64,000 nucleotides of DNA from Chitinophaga sp. CF418 (GTDB taxonomy: Bacteria; Bacteroidota; Bacteroidia; Chitinophagales; Chitinophagaceae): assembly GCF_900142925.1 (NCBI RefSeq), contig NZ_FRCN01000001.1, forward strand, positions 496,001-560,000, given 5' to 3'. Positions 1 through 7,826 of the stretch are shown here, piece by piece (position 1 is the stretch's first letter; every line of letters starts with the position of its first letter). Below the pieces are notes generated by a model, which saw only the letters and a list, made by a program, of their open reading frames with translations, was not told the origin of the DNA and ran no database searches. The translations under genes and the position numbers were made by a program.

Positions 1-1
1 T

Positions 2-1138
2 GATTATCAGCATGTCATAACCTTGCTATCTACGGAACATCACAAAATGGGCGGCGTCATGGGCGACTTCCTCCATGGGGAATTCGAACCCGGTATATAC
101 CAGCTCATGAAGGAAAAAGGTTATGACCTCGTCCCTTACGTCAATCACTTTGGCGAAACTCCGGAAAATGGCTGGATCACTTATGCTGATGGTCCCCGCT
201 ATTCCAGTGGTTACACCACCCTCTTCCATACCTTCGGATTCGTTCCCGAAACGCATATGCTGAAGCCATATCCTCAAAGGGTACAGGCTACCTATGCGCT
301 CATGGAATCATTCATTAGCTTCGTGAGTACGCACAGCGACAAGATCAAAACACTCCGCGCACAAACCAAAGAAAAAGAAAAGACGCAAGCCTACTTCCCA
401 CTGGAGTGGAGGGTAGATACCACGCTCTTCAGCTATATCAATTTTAAAGGATATGCTGCCGGCCATAAACCCAGTGAGATCTCCGGACAACCACGCCTGT
501 ATTACGACCGGACCAAACCTTTCGAAAAACAGGTGAAGTTTTATGACTATGTAGCGGCAAAAAATGATATCCAGAAACCTGAAGCCTACGTCATTCCTCA
601 GGGCTGGTGGAACGTGCTGGACCTCCTGAAGAACAATAATGTGCAGATGAGACGCTTTACGCACGATACGGTCATCTATGTGGAGACTTATCATATCGAT
701 GATTATAAGACTGCCCAGCACCCTTACGAAGGACATTACATCCACAGCGATGTGAAGGTATCTGTTACCAAAGACACTATGCACTTTAGAAAAGGGGACT
801 ATTACATTCCCATGGACCAGGTTGCCAACCGCTACCTCATCGAAACACTGGAACCAACCGGAGGTGACTCCTTCTTTGCATGGAACTTCTTTGACCCAAT
901 CCTCGCCAGGAAAGAAGGATATTCTCACTATGTATTTGAAGATATTGCTGCGGATTATCTAAAATCAAATCCGGCGTTACAGGAAGAATTGAAGCAGAAA
1001 AGAGCTACTGACAGCACTTTCGCGAAGAGTGGTGAAGCACAGTTACGTTTCGTCTATGAACATTCACCTTATGCAGAACCAGGATATCTCAGGTATCCGG
1101 TGTTCAGGATCGCCAGATTAAAAGCTCTCTATAAATGA
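2..1138 (+). CDS. M14-family zinc carboxypeptidase, C-terminal part
   Basis: The reading frame is open at the left window edge, so the N-terminal part with the HxxE zinc ligands lies outside. The visible 379 residues include GFVPETHMLKPYPQRV at about residue 75 of the visible part. This matches the stretch of M14 peptidases that carries the catalytic glutamate (PETH) followed by KPY-x-x-RV. The remainder is the long C-terminal region typical of large Bacteroidota members of the family, which are usually secreted or periplasmic. The TTG at 23 is an internal leucine codon and not a start. Family assignment is fairly sure; substrate and exact role are unknown. The gene ends just before a hairpin shared with the convergent ketosynthase genes. 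Confidence 0.85.
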   Translation, partial: DYQHVITLLSTEHHKMGGVMGDFLHGEFEPGIYQLMKEKGYDLVPYVNHFGETPENGWITYADGPRYSSGYTTLFHTFGFVPETHMLKPYPQRVQATYALMESFISFVSTHSDKIKTLRAQTKEKEKTQAYFPLEWRVDTTLFSYINFKGYAAGHKPSEISGQPRLYYDRTKPFEKQVKFYDYVAAKNDIQKPEAYVIPQGWWNVLDLLKNNNVQMRRFTHDTVIYVETYHIDDYKTAQHPYEGHYIHSDVKVSVTKDTMHFRKGDYYIPMDQVANRYLIETLEPTGGDSFFAWNFFDPILARKEGYSHYVFEDIAADYLKSNPALQEELKQKRATDSTFAKSGEAQLRFVYEHSPYAEPGYLRYPVFRIARLKALYK

Positions 1139-1146
1139 TTTTTTAA

Positions 1147-1176
1147 AGGCTGTCCGCTATTCCGGGCGGCCTTTTT
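1147..1176. terminator. Bidirectional intrinsic terminator
   Basis: Ten-base arms (1147-1156 and 1163-1172, two G.T pairs) enclose a six-base loop. Ts follow on the plus strand and an A/T-rich tract lies on the other side. It sits between the M14 gene (plus) and the convergent pigment operon (minus), whose last stop codon lies within the T tract. Confidence 0.8.
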
Positions 1177-2233
1177 ACACCGCCTGCACCAGCATAAACG
1201 TATGCTGTTCTCCAAAAAAGTGATTATAGATCAGGATATTCCGCAATCTCGCAGGCTGCTGCTGCAACATCGGGAACCATTGTGAAGGAATCTGTTGTTG
1301 TTTCAGCATCTGCGCTGCCAGCCAGAGGGCAAAGGCGCCCGCGGTTTCATAGTCGCCGCTGAGGTGTTTGAATGGTAATTGTGGGCATTGGGTACAATCA
1401 TTCAGTACCTGGTAATAGTGTGCATGATTGCTGTCTGCATTTGCGCCGCTCAATACCAGGTCTATATCTGCGGCCTGCAGACCATGTTGCTGCAGGAATT
1501 GGGGCAACGCGGTTTTTAGTTTCTCGGGGGATGGCTTATACAACATCTCCAACCCTCCTATTTGTGCATAACTCTGCGCCGTAGCTGTGGGGGCCAGTAA
1601 AAAGAATACTGCTCCTTCTCCGGAAATCGTCCCGGGAGAAACATGCTCATACAGTGCATCATTGGACACCGTTTCCTTCTTCCAATGACCAATACGTCCT
1701 TTGATGAAAAAGTGTTCCGGCGTGATCTCGTCAAATGCGCCTGCTAATACATCAGACGTGCCTTCGTGCAATAACAGCATACTGTCCAGCAGGGCATGTT
1801 CAAATGAAAAACCCCGGTGAACGAACGTGTTGTTGTACCGCGTACATTTCTGTTGTAATGCGATCAAACCGTTGACTGCATTGTAAGTGGATTGAATGAA
1901 AGGAGTAGGATTCAGGGCTCGCTCCTCGTAATCGCGGATCTCTTTGATAAAACGTTCAGTGTCCTGCAGACTACCCTTACCGGTACCGGTCACAATTGCG
2001 CCGGGAATTGCAATACCGCTGTCCTGCAGGCATTTCAGAGATGCAGTCAGTCCCATTCTGAGCACACGCGTCATTCGGCGCAAGCTGTTGGGGGCGATAA
2101 ACGAACGATAATCGGGCTCTACGCAGGAAAGCATATTCCCCCGGGTAACTACCATCGGCTGCGACAGGTCTCCCTCAAACGTATGCTGGGGTGTAATAGC
2201 CGCCAATCCCTGTATGTAACACTTACCCTTCAT
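1175..2233 (-). CDS. Degenerate beta-ketoacyl synthase (chain-length-factor-like)
   Basis: The 352-residue protein has the thiolase-fold pattern of ketoacyl synthases, but the active site is gone. Aligned with the neighbouring ketosynthase, the TACSSS cysteine position is a glycine (about residue 141, in RGFSFEHAL). The VNVHGTAT histidine is replaced (LSGANADSN), and the second histidine is aspartate (LSGDYETAG). It starts inside the last codons of the upstream ketosynthase (11-nt overlap), which suggests translational coupling and a heterodimer. In aryl-polyene clusters ApeO (KS) and ApeC (chain-length factor) form such a pair, and the same role is inferred here. It would shape or limit polyene length rather than catalyse condensation. 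It is the last gene of the operon. Confidence 0.85.
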   Translation of the reverse strand: MKGKCYIQGLAAITPQHTFEGDLSQPMVVTRGNMLSCVEPDYRSFIAPNSLRRMTRVLRMGLTASLKCLQDSGIAIPGAIVTGTGKGSLQDTERFIKEIRDYEERALNPTPFIQSTYNAVNGLIALQQKCTRYNNTFVHRGFSFEHALLDSMLLLHEGTSDVLAGAFDEITPEHFFIKGRIGHWKKETVSNDALYEHVSPGTISGEGAVFFLLAPTATAQSYAQIGGLEMLYKPSPEKLKTALPQFLQQHGLQAADIDLVLSGANADSNHAHYYQVLNDCTQCPQLPFKHLSGDYETAGAFALWLAAQMLKQQQIPSQWFPMLQQQPARLRNILIYNHFFGEQHTFMLVQAV

Positions 2234-3437
2234 ATTTGCTGATCAGCAGGGAGGCATTGTTGCCGCCAAAACCAAATGAATTTGACAGCACATGACGCAC
2301 GGGATATTGCTCCAGCAACTGGGTTTCCGGCGTAATGTACAATTCCTGCATTTTATCTTTAAAGTGGAGATTAGGAAATATTATCTGATGAGAGATAGCC
2401 AATACGGCATAGATAGCTTCTATCCCTCCTGCAGCGGCCAGAGCATGACCGGTAAATGGTTTGGTACTGCTGAACTTTGGCACATCATCACCAAACAAAC
2501 GTTGTAAGGCCATTCCTTCCGCTACATCATTGCTGAGTGTAGCTGTGCCATGTACATTCACGTACTGGATATCCGCAGGTGTACATCCACCCATTTCCAT
2601 GGCTGTTTTCATAGCGGCATAGGCGCCGTCGCCTTCAGGAGAAGGGGCTGTAGGATGGAACGCTTCATTGGTATTGGCATAGCCATTCAATGTGGCCAGT
2701 ACTGTGGCATTCCGCTCTTTTACAAGCGATTCGCTTTCCAGTACCAGGTAAGCCGCGCCCTCTCCCAGATTCAGTCCGTTACGGTCATTATCAAAAGGAC
2801 GGCAGGGGCGTTTATCTACATTTTTAAGCGAGTTAAAACCATTCAGGGTAAAACGGGTCAGCGCTTCCGTACCTCCACAGATCACGCGGCGTACTAAGCC
2901 GGCTTTGATCAGTCTTGCGCCATACATCAGCGCATTTGCAGACGAAGAACAAGCCGTACTGATCGTGGTGATAGGCCCGCTGATGCCCACTACATCAGCA
3001 ATTTGCTGTGTACAGTCAGCACAGTCCAGGGTATCAATGTATTTGTCGAAATCACCCGTTTTTGTGGGGTCAGCAATGTCGAAATAAACATTCTCTGTAT
3101 CACACATTCCACCTACGGTAGAAGCATTGATAAAACCAGTGGTTTCATCCTCCAGGTTGCTGAGACCTGCATGTCTTAAGGCTTCCTGCATAGCAATCAG
3201 TCCCAGTAAAGTAGTACGGGTATATCCTTCCTTACCGGCTACACCAGCCATTTCGCTAAGTGCTGGCGAGGTATGCTTTACTTCTGCTACCGGTAATACT
3301 TCCTTGTAAATAGTATCCAGCTGCCTGGTGAAATCCAGACCACTCTTTTGCGCGCGCAGGCTCCGGAGATTCTCCGCGACGTTATCACCAATGGCGGTGA
3401 TCATTCCTAACCCTGTTATAAACACTCTTTCCGCCAT
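2223..3437 (-). CDS. Beta-ketoacyl-ACP synthase, FabF/ApeO type
   Basis: This 404-residue condensing enzyme has an intact Cys-His-His triad: C163 in STACSSS, H296 in VNVHGTAT and H331 in FTGHALAAAGG. The C-terminal NSFGFGGNN signature is also present. It would perform decarboxylative Claisen condensation on ACP-bound chains. It lies between an ACP gene (14 nt upstream) and the inactive ketosynthase partner that overlaps its end. With darA/darB nearby, the likely job is elongation of the aryl-polyene chain of a flexirubin-type pigment. A generic fatty-acid role is less likely because of the overlapping degenerate partner. Confidence 0.94.
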   Translation of the reverse strand: MAERVFITGLGMITAIGDNVAENLRSLRAQKSGLDFTRQLDTIYKEVLPVAEVKHTSPALSEMAGVAGKEGYTRTTLLGLIAMQEALRHAGLSNLEDETTGFINASTVGGMCDTENVYFDIADPTKTGDFDKYIDTLDCADCTQQIADVVGISGPITTISTACSSSANALMYGARLIKAGLVRRVICGGTEALTRFTLNGFNSLKNVDKRPCRPFDNDRNGLNLGEGAAYLVLESESLVKERNATVLATLNGYANTNEAFHPTAPSPEGDGAYAAMKTAMEMGGCTPADIQYVNVHGTATLSNDVAEGMALQRLFGDDVPKFSSTKPFTGHALAAAGGIEAIYAVLAISHQIIFPNLHFKDKMQELYITPETQLLEQYPVRHVLSNSFGFGGNNASLLISKYEG

Positions 3438-3451
3438 GCCCGGATTCCTGC

Positions 3452-3712
3452 TTACGCAGGTTGTTGTTTGGATTGAATAAATTCTGCCATGGATTGAACA
3501 GACTGTAATATCTTTCTTCCTTCACGTGGATCTTCTACTTTGATCTGGTATTGCCTTTCCAGTAAAACCATCAGCTCAAGCGAGTCGATGCTATCCAGAC
3601 CCAGACCTTCACCAAACAAAGGTGCATTGTCATCAATGTCTTCAGGACGTGTGTCCTGCAGGTTCAACGCCTCGATAATCTGAACTTTCAATTTCTGTTT
3701 TAATTCTTCCAT
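3452..3712 (-). CDS. Acyl carrier protein
   Basis: The 86-residue acidic protein has the phosphopantetheine attachment motif GLDSIDSLEL, with S41 as the modified serine, in the usual four-helix ACP length. It is encoded 14 nt before the ketosynthase gene and downstream of the exporter genes. It is therefore probably the dedicated carrier on which the polyene acyl chain is built, rather than the housekeeping AcpP. Family assignment is very secure; dedication to the pigment pathway is inferred from position. Confidence 0.94.
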   Translation of the reverse strand: MEELKQKLKVQIIEALNLQDTRPEDIDDNAPLFGEGLGLDSIDSLELMVLLERQYQIKVEDPREGRKILQSVQSMAEFIQSKQQPA

Positions 3713-3735
3713 AGTATTGTTGCAGGTTTATGTCC

Positions 3736-3849
3736 CTATTTATTAATCCCGGGAACCTGGCCACCGTCCGCAATTTTCACGCCAGGCACCCGTAAAAATA
3801 CAGTTTTACCTCCAATAGTCAATGCACGCAGTACTCCGCCGGAATTCCC
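3736..3849 (-). other. In-frame open tail after the permease stop codon
   Basis: The permease TAG (3850-3852) is followed in the same frame by 37 sense codons ending in TAG (3736-3738). The translation has a protein-like alternation (TIGGKTVFLRVPGVKIADGG). A stop-free run of this length has a sizeable chance probability, roughly one in five. It may be a remnant of a deleted gene's 3' end, a permease extension opened by a nonsense change, or chance. No start codon or family is recognised. Confidence 0.2.
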
Positions 3850-5136
3850 CTAGCTGAGCCTTCTCTTCTCTATCACAGCGGCGATACATAATAACGTTAC
3901 CGCAAATAATACCAGTTTGCCCACATGCCCCCAGATATGCCCCACGCCGACATTCCGCAGATAAATATCGTTGATAGCATCCAGTCCCCAGCTGAGTGGC
4001 GAGAGGTGACCAATGAACTGCATATGCGATGGCATGATCTCCAACGGTATCCATATACCGCCAATGGCAGAGAGGATAACAATGGAAATGGCGCCAAAAT
4101 TGAGGGCCTGATTGGGCGTCTTAAATACAGTACCAACCAGTATGCCATAAGATGTAGACGCCAGGCCAATCCCTACCGCTACAATGAATGCCGCCAGCAG
4201 GCTCTGTCCCAGCACCAGTTTGGGCAACCCCAGCAATGGCAGCAGGTAAATGCCTACCTGCATCATCAGGTAAAATTGCACTACACATACCGCTACGAAG
4301 AACAACATCTTACCCGTCAGAACAGCCAGGTAAGAACCCGGTATCAGTTTCATTCTCAGCAGACTGCCGTCTTCCCTTTCCCTGATCATATTGCCCGCTA
4401 TGGGGATTACAATAAAGAACATGGCAAAGATGCTCCATGCCGGCACATTGTGCTGCACAGAATTGGATATCACGTCTATTTCCTGTGAAGGTCCCGTCAG
4501 CTGCTCTTTCAGCCCTACAGCCTTGAGCTGTATCACCATAGAATCGCCTTCCGGAACATCCTTCCTTTTTAACTGCTGTTTGATCCTTTCCAGTAGCAGG
4601 TCTGTTTCCACCTGCGTCAGGAAATTATCCAGTGCCTGATGAATAGCGCTTTTAAAGGCTTTCTTCGAAGCAGGATCAAAATAAATGGTCACGTTCAATG
4701 AGTCTTTACGGCTGCTTACCGGTAAAACACCAGGCATGCTCATACGCTTCAAAATATCATTGACGATCTTATTCGCATTGCTCACAATAGCGCCGGTAGC
4801 GCCGGAAGGAATGATAATACAGATCTTATATTCACCTTCATTCACCAGGTTCCTGGCCTGCTGCTCCATAATGGGCTGGCCTTTCATCGAATCTATCACC
4901 CGGAATTGTTCGCTGTATTCCAATCCTTCCCTGATATATTTTCCCAGTCGGCCATGATCATTATCCACAGTCAGGATGTCAAATCTCAACTCCTGGTAAT
5001 CGCGAAAAGGCGCATCTTCTATCATGGCCATTACCGTAATCAATATTACCGGCATGGCGAATAACAGTGTCAGCCCTGTCCTGTCGCGCAACAGCAATAA
5101 CCATTCTTTTCGTATAGTAGCCAGTAGTCGTAACAT
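3850..5136 (-). CDS. ABC-2 type transporter permease
   Basis: The 428-residue membrane protein has one N-terminal membrane segment (RKEWLLLLRDRTGLTLLF, a typical ABC-2 opening), then a periplasmic domain of about 200 residues. A C-terminal group of about five transmembrane helices follows, starting around residue 235. This is the layout of YhbS/YhhJ-like half exporters. Its gene begins 10 nt after the ATPase gene stops, so the two form one exporter. Located in the flexirubin operon, it probably moves a pigment precursor or finished pigment toward the outer membrane. The substrate is inference only. It ends with TAG, followed by an in-frame open tail described separately. Confidence 0.93.
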   Translation of the reverse strand: MLRLLATIRKEWLLLLRDRTGLTLLFAMPVILITVMAMIEDAPFRDYQELRFDILTVDNDHGRLGKYIREGLEYSEQFRVIDSMKGQPIMEQQARNLVNEGEYKICIIIPSGATGAIVSNANKIVNDILKRMSMPGVLPVSSRKDSLNVTIYFDPASKKAFKSAIHQALDNFLTQVETDLLLERIKQQLKRKDVPEGDSMVIQLKAVGLKEQLTGPSQEIDVISNSVQHNVPAWSIFAMFFIVIPIAGNMIREREDGSLLRMKLIPGSYLAVLTGKMLFFVAVCVVQFYLMMQVGIYLLPLLGLPKLVLGQSLLAAFIVAVGIGLASTSYGILVGTVFKTPNQALNFGAISIVILSAIGGIWIPLEIMPSHMQFIGHLSPLSWGLDAINDIYLRNVGVGHIWGHVGKLVLFAVTLLCIAAVIEKRRLS

Positions 5137-5146
5137 CCGGTTTTTA

Positions 5147-5893
5147 TTAGTCTCTCAATGCGTGTCCGGTATACTGCAGGAACACGTCTTCCAGGTTGCG
5201 GCATTCAGGATGCCTTGCTATCAGCTCATTTGTCTCACCCTGTACTACTGCCGTTCCCTCATCTATGATGGTTACTTCCTGACAGATGGTCTGTGCTTCA
5301 TCCAGCAGATGCGAAGTATATACGATACTTACTCCCTGCCGGTTATAATCACGCAGAAACTGCAATATCATACTGCGCGATTGTACATCCACACCAGCTG
5401 TAGGCTCGTCCAGCACTAGCAGCTGCGGCTGATGTAGGATAGCTGCTATGATGTTGGTACGGCGTTTCATACCACCTGAAAAATGATGCACCTGTTTATG
5501 GGCGTTCTTTTCCAGCCCGAATACCTGCAGGTATTCATCAATGCGGCTACGCAAAGGCTTTCCTTTCAGTCCATACAGGTTGCCGAAGTATTCAAGGTTT
5601 TCAACAGCAGTAAGATGGGGAAATAATGCGATCTGCTGGGGCACAATACCTATCAGTCCTTTAATGGCTTCCCGGTTCACAGCATTCTGCGGCAGATCGA
5701 AGATTTGTACCTGACCTGCATCTGCTTTTATCAAACCGCACAGGATGGAAATAGTAGTAGTCTTACCAGCGCCGTTAGGTCCCAGCAGGCCCACGATGGA
5801 TCCTTTCGGGAAACTAAAGCTCAGGCCTTTCAATGATGGTTCCAGCGCTCCTTTGTATGTTTTGTGCAGGTCCTGCACCAGAATGCTGGTCAT
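5147..5893 (-). CDS. ABC transporter ATP-binding protein
   Basis: The 248-residue ATPase has Walker A GPNGAGKT (38-45), Q-loop PQQ (about 85), signature SGGMKRR (139-145), Walker B LLVLDEPT (158-165) and a switch histidine in TSHLL. Its start overlaps the stop of the BtrH-like gene by one base (TAATG), and the permease follows after 10 nt, so all three should be co-translated. It belongs to the ABC-2 exporter ATPase group (drug/lipid/polysaccharide type). The tight packing with pigment genes points to export of the pigment or an intermediate. Confidence 0.95.
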   Translation of the reverse strand: MTSILVQDLHKTYKGALEPSLKGLSFSFPKGSIVGLLGPNGAGKTTTISILCGLIKADAGQVQIFDLPQNAVNREAIKGLIGIVPQQIALFPHLTAVENLEYFGNLYGLKGKPLRSRIDEYLQVFGLEKNAHKQVHHFSGGMKRRTNIIAAILHQPQLLVLDEPTAGVDVQSRSMILQFLRDYNRQGVSIVYTSHLLDEAQTICQEVTIIDEGTAVVQGETNELIARHPECRNLEDVFLQYTGHALRD

Positions 5894-6918
5894 TATAATT
5901 TTACTTTCGACAATTTACGGAATAGCACTTCTTCCTCTGCGGCGCATTGCATCAACATTTCACTGAGTTCCGCATAAGATACATTATTCACGCTTCTGCT
6001 CTTACATACCCTGCCTGCATTGAAGGCAAAGTTGCGCCAGGTGTCTCCGATGCGGGTAAGTTCCGCTGAGATCTCTGACAATTCATCCCGTTTCAGAATG
6101 CCTGCCGCTTCCTGCAAAAAAGCAGCGTACATAAAGCGGAAACCTGCACCACCGGTACCGATCTCCTCCTGCATACGGATAATATTCCCCAGGTATAACA
6201 CGGCTTTCCTGTCTCCCACCTTCTCAGGATAATGCTTCAGTCGCTTCGCCAGGAAACGCATCCCTTTTACACCAAAAAATGGCAGCGGAATATGCAGCAT
6301 GTCACTGCATGCCTGTTTAATACCTTCACGTATAGGTTGCTCCAGCGATACCTTCTTAGGTACTTCCACCGGATAATACATTTTTCCTTTCGGAGCAGGG
6401 AAACCTTTTGCAAAGCGGGCCTCCGCCAGACTTTTAGCGTCTATCTGCGTAACAGTTTCCATGATCGGATCACTGATACGGTAGTTATCTCCGTCCTTGC
6501 CAAACGCCACCAGGTTGTGCGCATTGAAATGGAAACGGTATGCAGGCGGAAAATAAGGCAGGTAATATACACTGGAGAGCAATCCCACAGGTTTACCTGT
6601 TTCCAGCACACGGTCCAGCGCTTCCATGCCTTTCTCCGGACTGGAAAAGGTCTGTGATTCTATTTTAACTCCCAGCCGTTTGCAGACTCTCTTGAATATA
6701 GCCCCCGGCACCACGCGGTAAGTCGTACCCGGAACTCCGTTCACCTTCACAAAAGGCAGGTGTCCGAAGAAAATACCGGCTCCTATACCAAACGCCATCG
6801 GTTCACTGATATGTAAACCATAATGACGGAAGATATTTGAAATAACCCCACTCTCGCAATGGGCAGTCTGCTCGTGGCTGAACTGAATATCACTCATAAC
6901 TTCCAGTACCTCATCCAT
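5893..6918 (-). CDS. BtrH-like acyltransferase, candidate flexirubin ester-forming enzyme
   Basis: The 341-residue protein resembles the BtrH N-terminal/DUF4872 group, a cysteine-protease-like fold. BtrH of butirosin biosynthesis transfers an acyl group from ACP to an acceptor. Conserved-looking catalytic residues are C21 (AHCESGV), H134 (FNAHNLVAFG) and D150 (RISDP), in the right order for a Cys-His-Asp triad. A second ATG (M8, MSDIQFSHEQ, at 6897) is an equally plausible start. The gene overlaps the exporter ATPase by one base. Because flexirubins are esters of an aryl-polyene acid with a dialkylresorcinol, this enzyme is a good candidate for that transfer. That role is inferred from family and context, not shown. 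Confidence 0.82.
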   Translation of the reverse strand: MDEVLEVMSDIQFSHEQTAHCESGVISNIFRHYGLHISEPMAFGIGAGIFFGHLPFVKVNGVPGTTYRVVPGAIFKRVCKRLGVKIESQTFSSPEKGMEALDRVLETGKPVGLLSSVYYLPYFPPAYRFHFNAHNLVAFGKDGDNYRISDPIMETVTQIDAKSLAEARFAKGFPAPKGKMYYPVEVPKKVSLEQPIREGIKQACSDMLHIPLPFFGVKGMRFLAKRLKHYPEKVGDRKAVLYLGNIIRMQEEIGTGGAGFRFMYAAFLQEAAGILKRDELSEISAELTRIGDTWRNFAFNAGRVCKSRSVNNVSYAELSEMLMQCAAEEEVLFRKLSKVKL

Positions 6919-6978
6919 TTGGATATAATTTATTGAACGTCCCCCAGGATTGGTCCTGCAGGATCTGTCTACACTTGA

Positions 6979-7377
6979 TTATTTGATATTTTTCAATTCC
7001 TGTACACTGACCTTGAATGCTGCCGCATACTTGCGCAACATATTATCGCTCAGCTTATTAAAAACGGCTGGTTTCATATGGCGTTTTACCTGCCACTGAA
7101 ACTTACCTACATAACTGGCCAGCAACGGCAGATCCATGATAGTCTTTTCCATGTAGTATACTACCGGACTGACTTCACCGGCCACCACCTGCGCCCTGGC
7201 TTTTTCCACACGTTCATTGATCTCTTCCCACGCCTGCTTCATCGCTACATTCTCAGGCTCCCAGCCTACACTGGTTACCGGTACGTACTGACCCGCATTG
7301 TCGGTGGCATAAAACAACTGTTTGAAAGTACCTTCATGCATGTTGTCACCATCCTGGGGAACTTCCTCTTTTTTCAT
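6979..7377 (-). CDS. Conserved-looking protein of unknown function, first gene of the pigment operon
   Basis: The 132-residue soluble protein has no signal peptide. The C-terminal third (from about residue 75: MEKTIMDLPLLASYVGKFQW, then LSDNMLRKYAAAFKVSVQEL) reads like small helical DNA-binding or adaptor domains. The last helices resemble the end of an XRE-type fold, but no full helix-turn-helix is evident. It stands 60 nt upstream of the BtrH-like gene, and a -7 promoter element lies just ahead of it. It may be a pathway-specific accessory or regulatory protein. I do not recognise the family with certainty and assign no function. Confidence 0.75.
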   Translation of the reverse strand: MKKEEVPQDGDNMHEGTFKQLFYATDNAGQYVPVTSVGWEPENVAMKQAWEEINERVEKARAQVVAGEVSPVVYYMEKTIMDLPLLASYVGKFQWQVKRHMKPAVFNKLSDNMLRKYAAAFKVSVQELKNIK

Positions 7378-7394
7378 GTGTACTATGTTTGAGC

Positions 7395-7402
7395 CAAATT
7401 TA
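7395..7402 (-). promoter_or_regulatory. Bacteroidota -7 promoter element of the pigment operon
   Basis: On the minus strand this reads TAAATTTG, matching TAnnTTTG. It lies 18 bases before the ATG of the 132-residue protein, so the leader would be about 12 nt. A TTG at the ideal 19-base distance is not seen; a TTTTGG tract lies a few bases further up. Confidence 0.5.
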
Positions 7403-7576
7403 CATTTATATTATATATCATATACCAAAAAAGAAAGGAGCCTTCGCCCCCTCTTAATTATTTAAGGATCAGGAATTAACGTCGGATGTCCTGATATCAA
7501 ACTCAACCAACTCCATTGGGAATTAACCTGTTTACAACACGCTGGCGACCGGAAAAACTGACTCCGCAGGAGTCTG

Positions 7577-7735
7577 TTTTTGTAGCGCGGGGTTTCAACC
7601 CCGGGTCCTACGTTCGTTCCGGGACCGCAACGAACGTACGCCATGTTTGTAACACATATTTTGCCCATGGTTCACCACATATACCATGTTAAACGTTTAA
7701 CGGCATTCCCGGGTTTGCAATCCGGGGCTACAAAC
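7577..7735. repeat. Inverted pair of REP-like palindromes
   Basis: This lies in the 449-bp gene-free gap 7378-7826. Two short GC-rich palindromic units face each other: 7577-7605 (TTTTTGTAGCGCGGGG then TTTCAACCCCGGG) and 7704-7735 on the opposite strand (GTTTGTAGCCCCGG then AACCCGGG). A 10-bp perfect stem (7609-7618 with 7629-7638) lies beside the first. A third copy is at 27807-27832. The arrangement resembles a BIME of REP elements. No transposase is in the window. The rest of the gap shows nothing else recognisable. Confidence 0.55.
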
Positions 7736-7826
7736 ACGCCCCCCTAACGAGGTTGTATCCGCGTTTTGTTAATCCCTCACATTCAATCCGCTCATTCAAT
7801 CCCGATCTCTGACCAGATAATTTATC

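Noticed and set aside
3806..4054. Minus-strand ORF of 82 codons at the permease end
   Set aside because: It lies in another frame inside the permease gene with no coding features.
7577..7735. Insertion sequence remnant
   Set aside because: No transposase fragment or target duplication is visible; REP-like palindromes explain the structure better.
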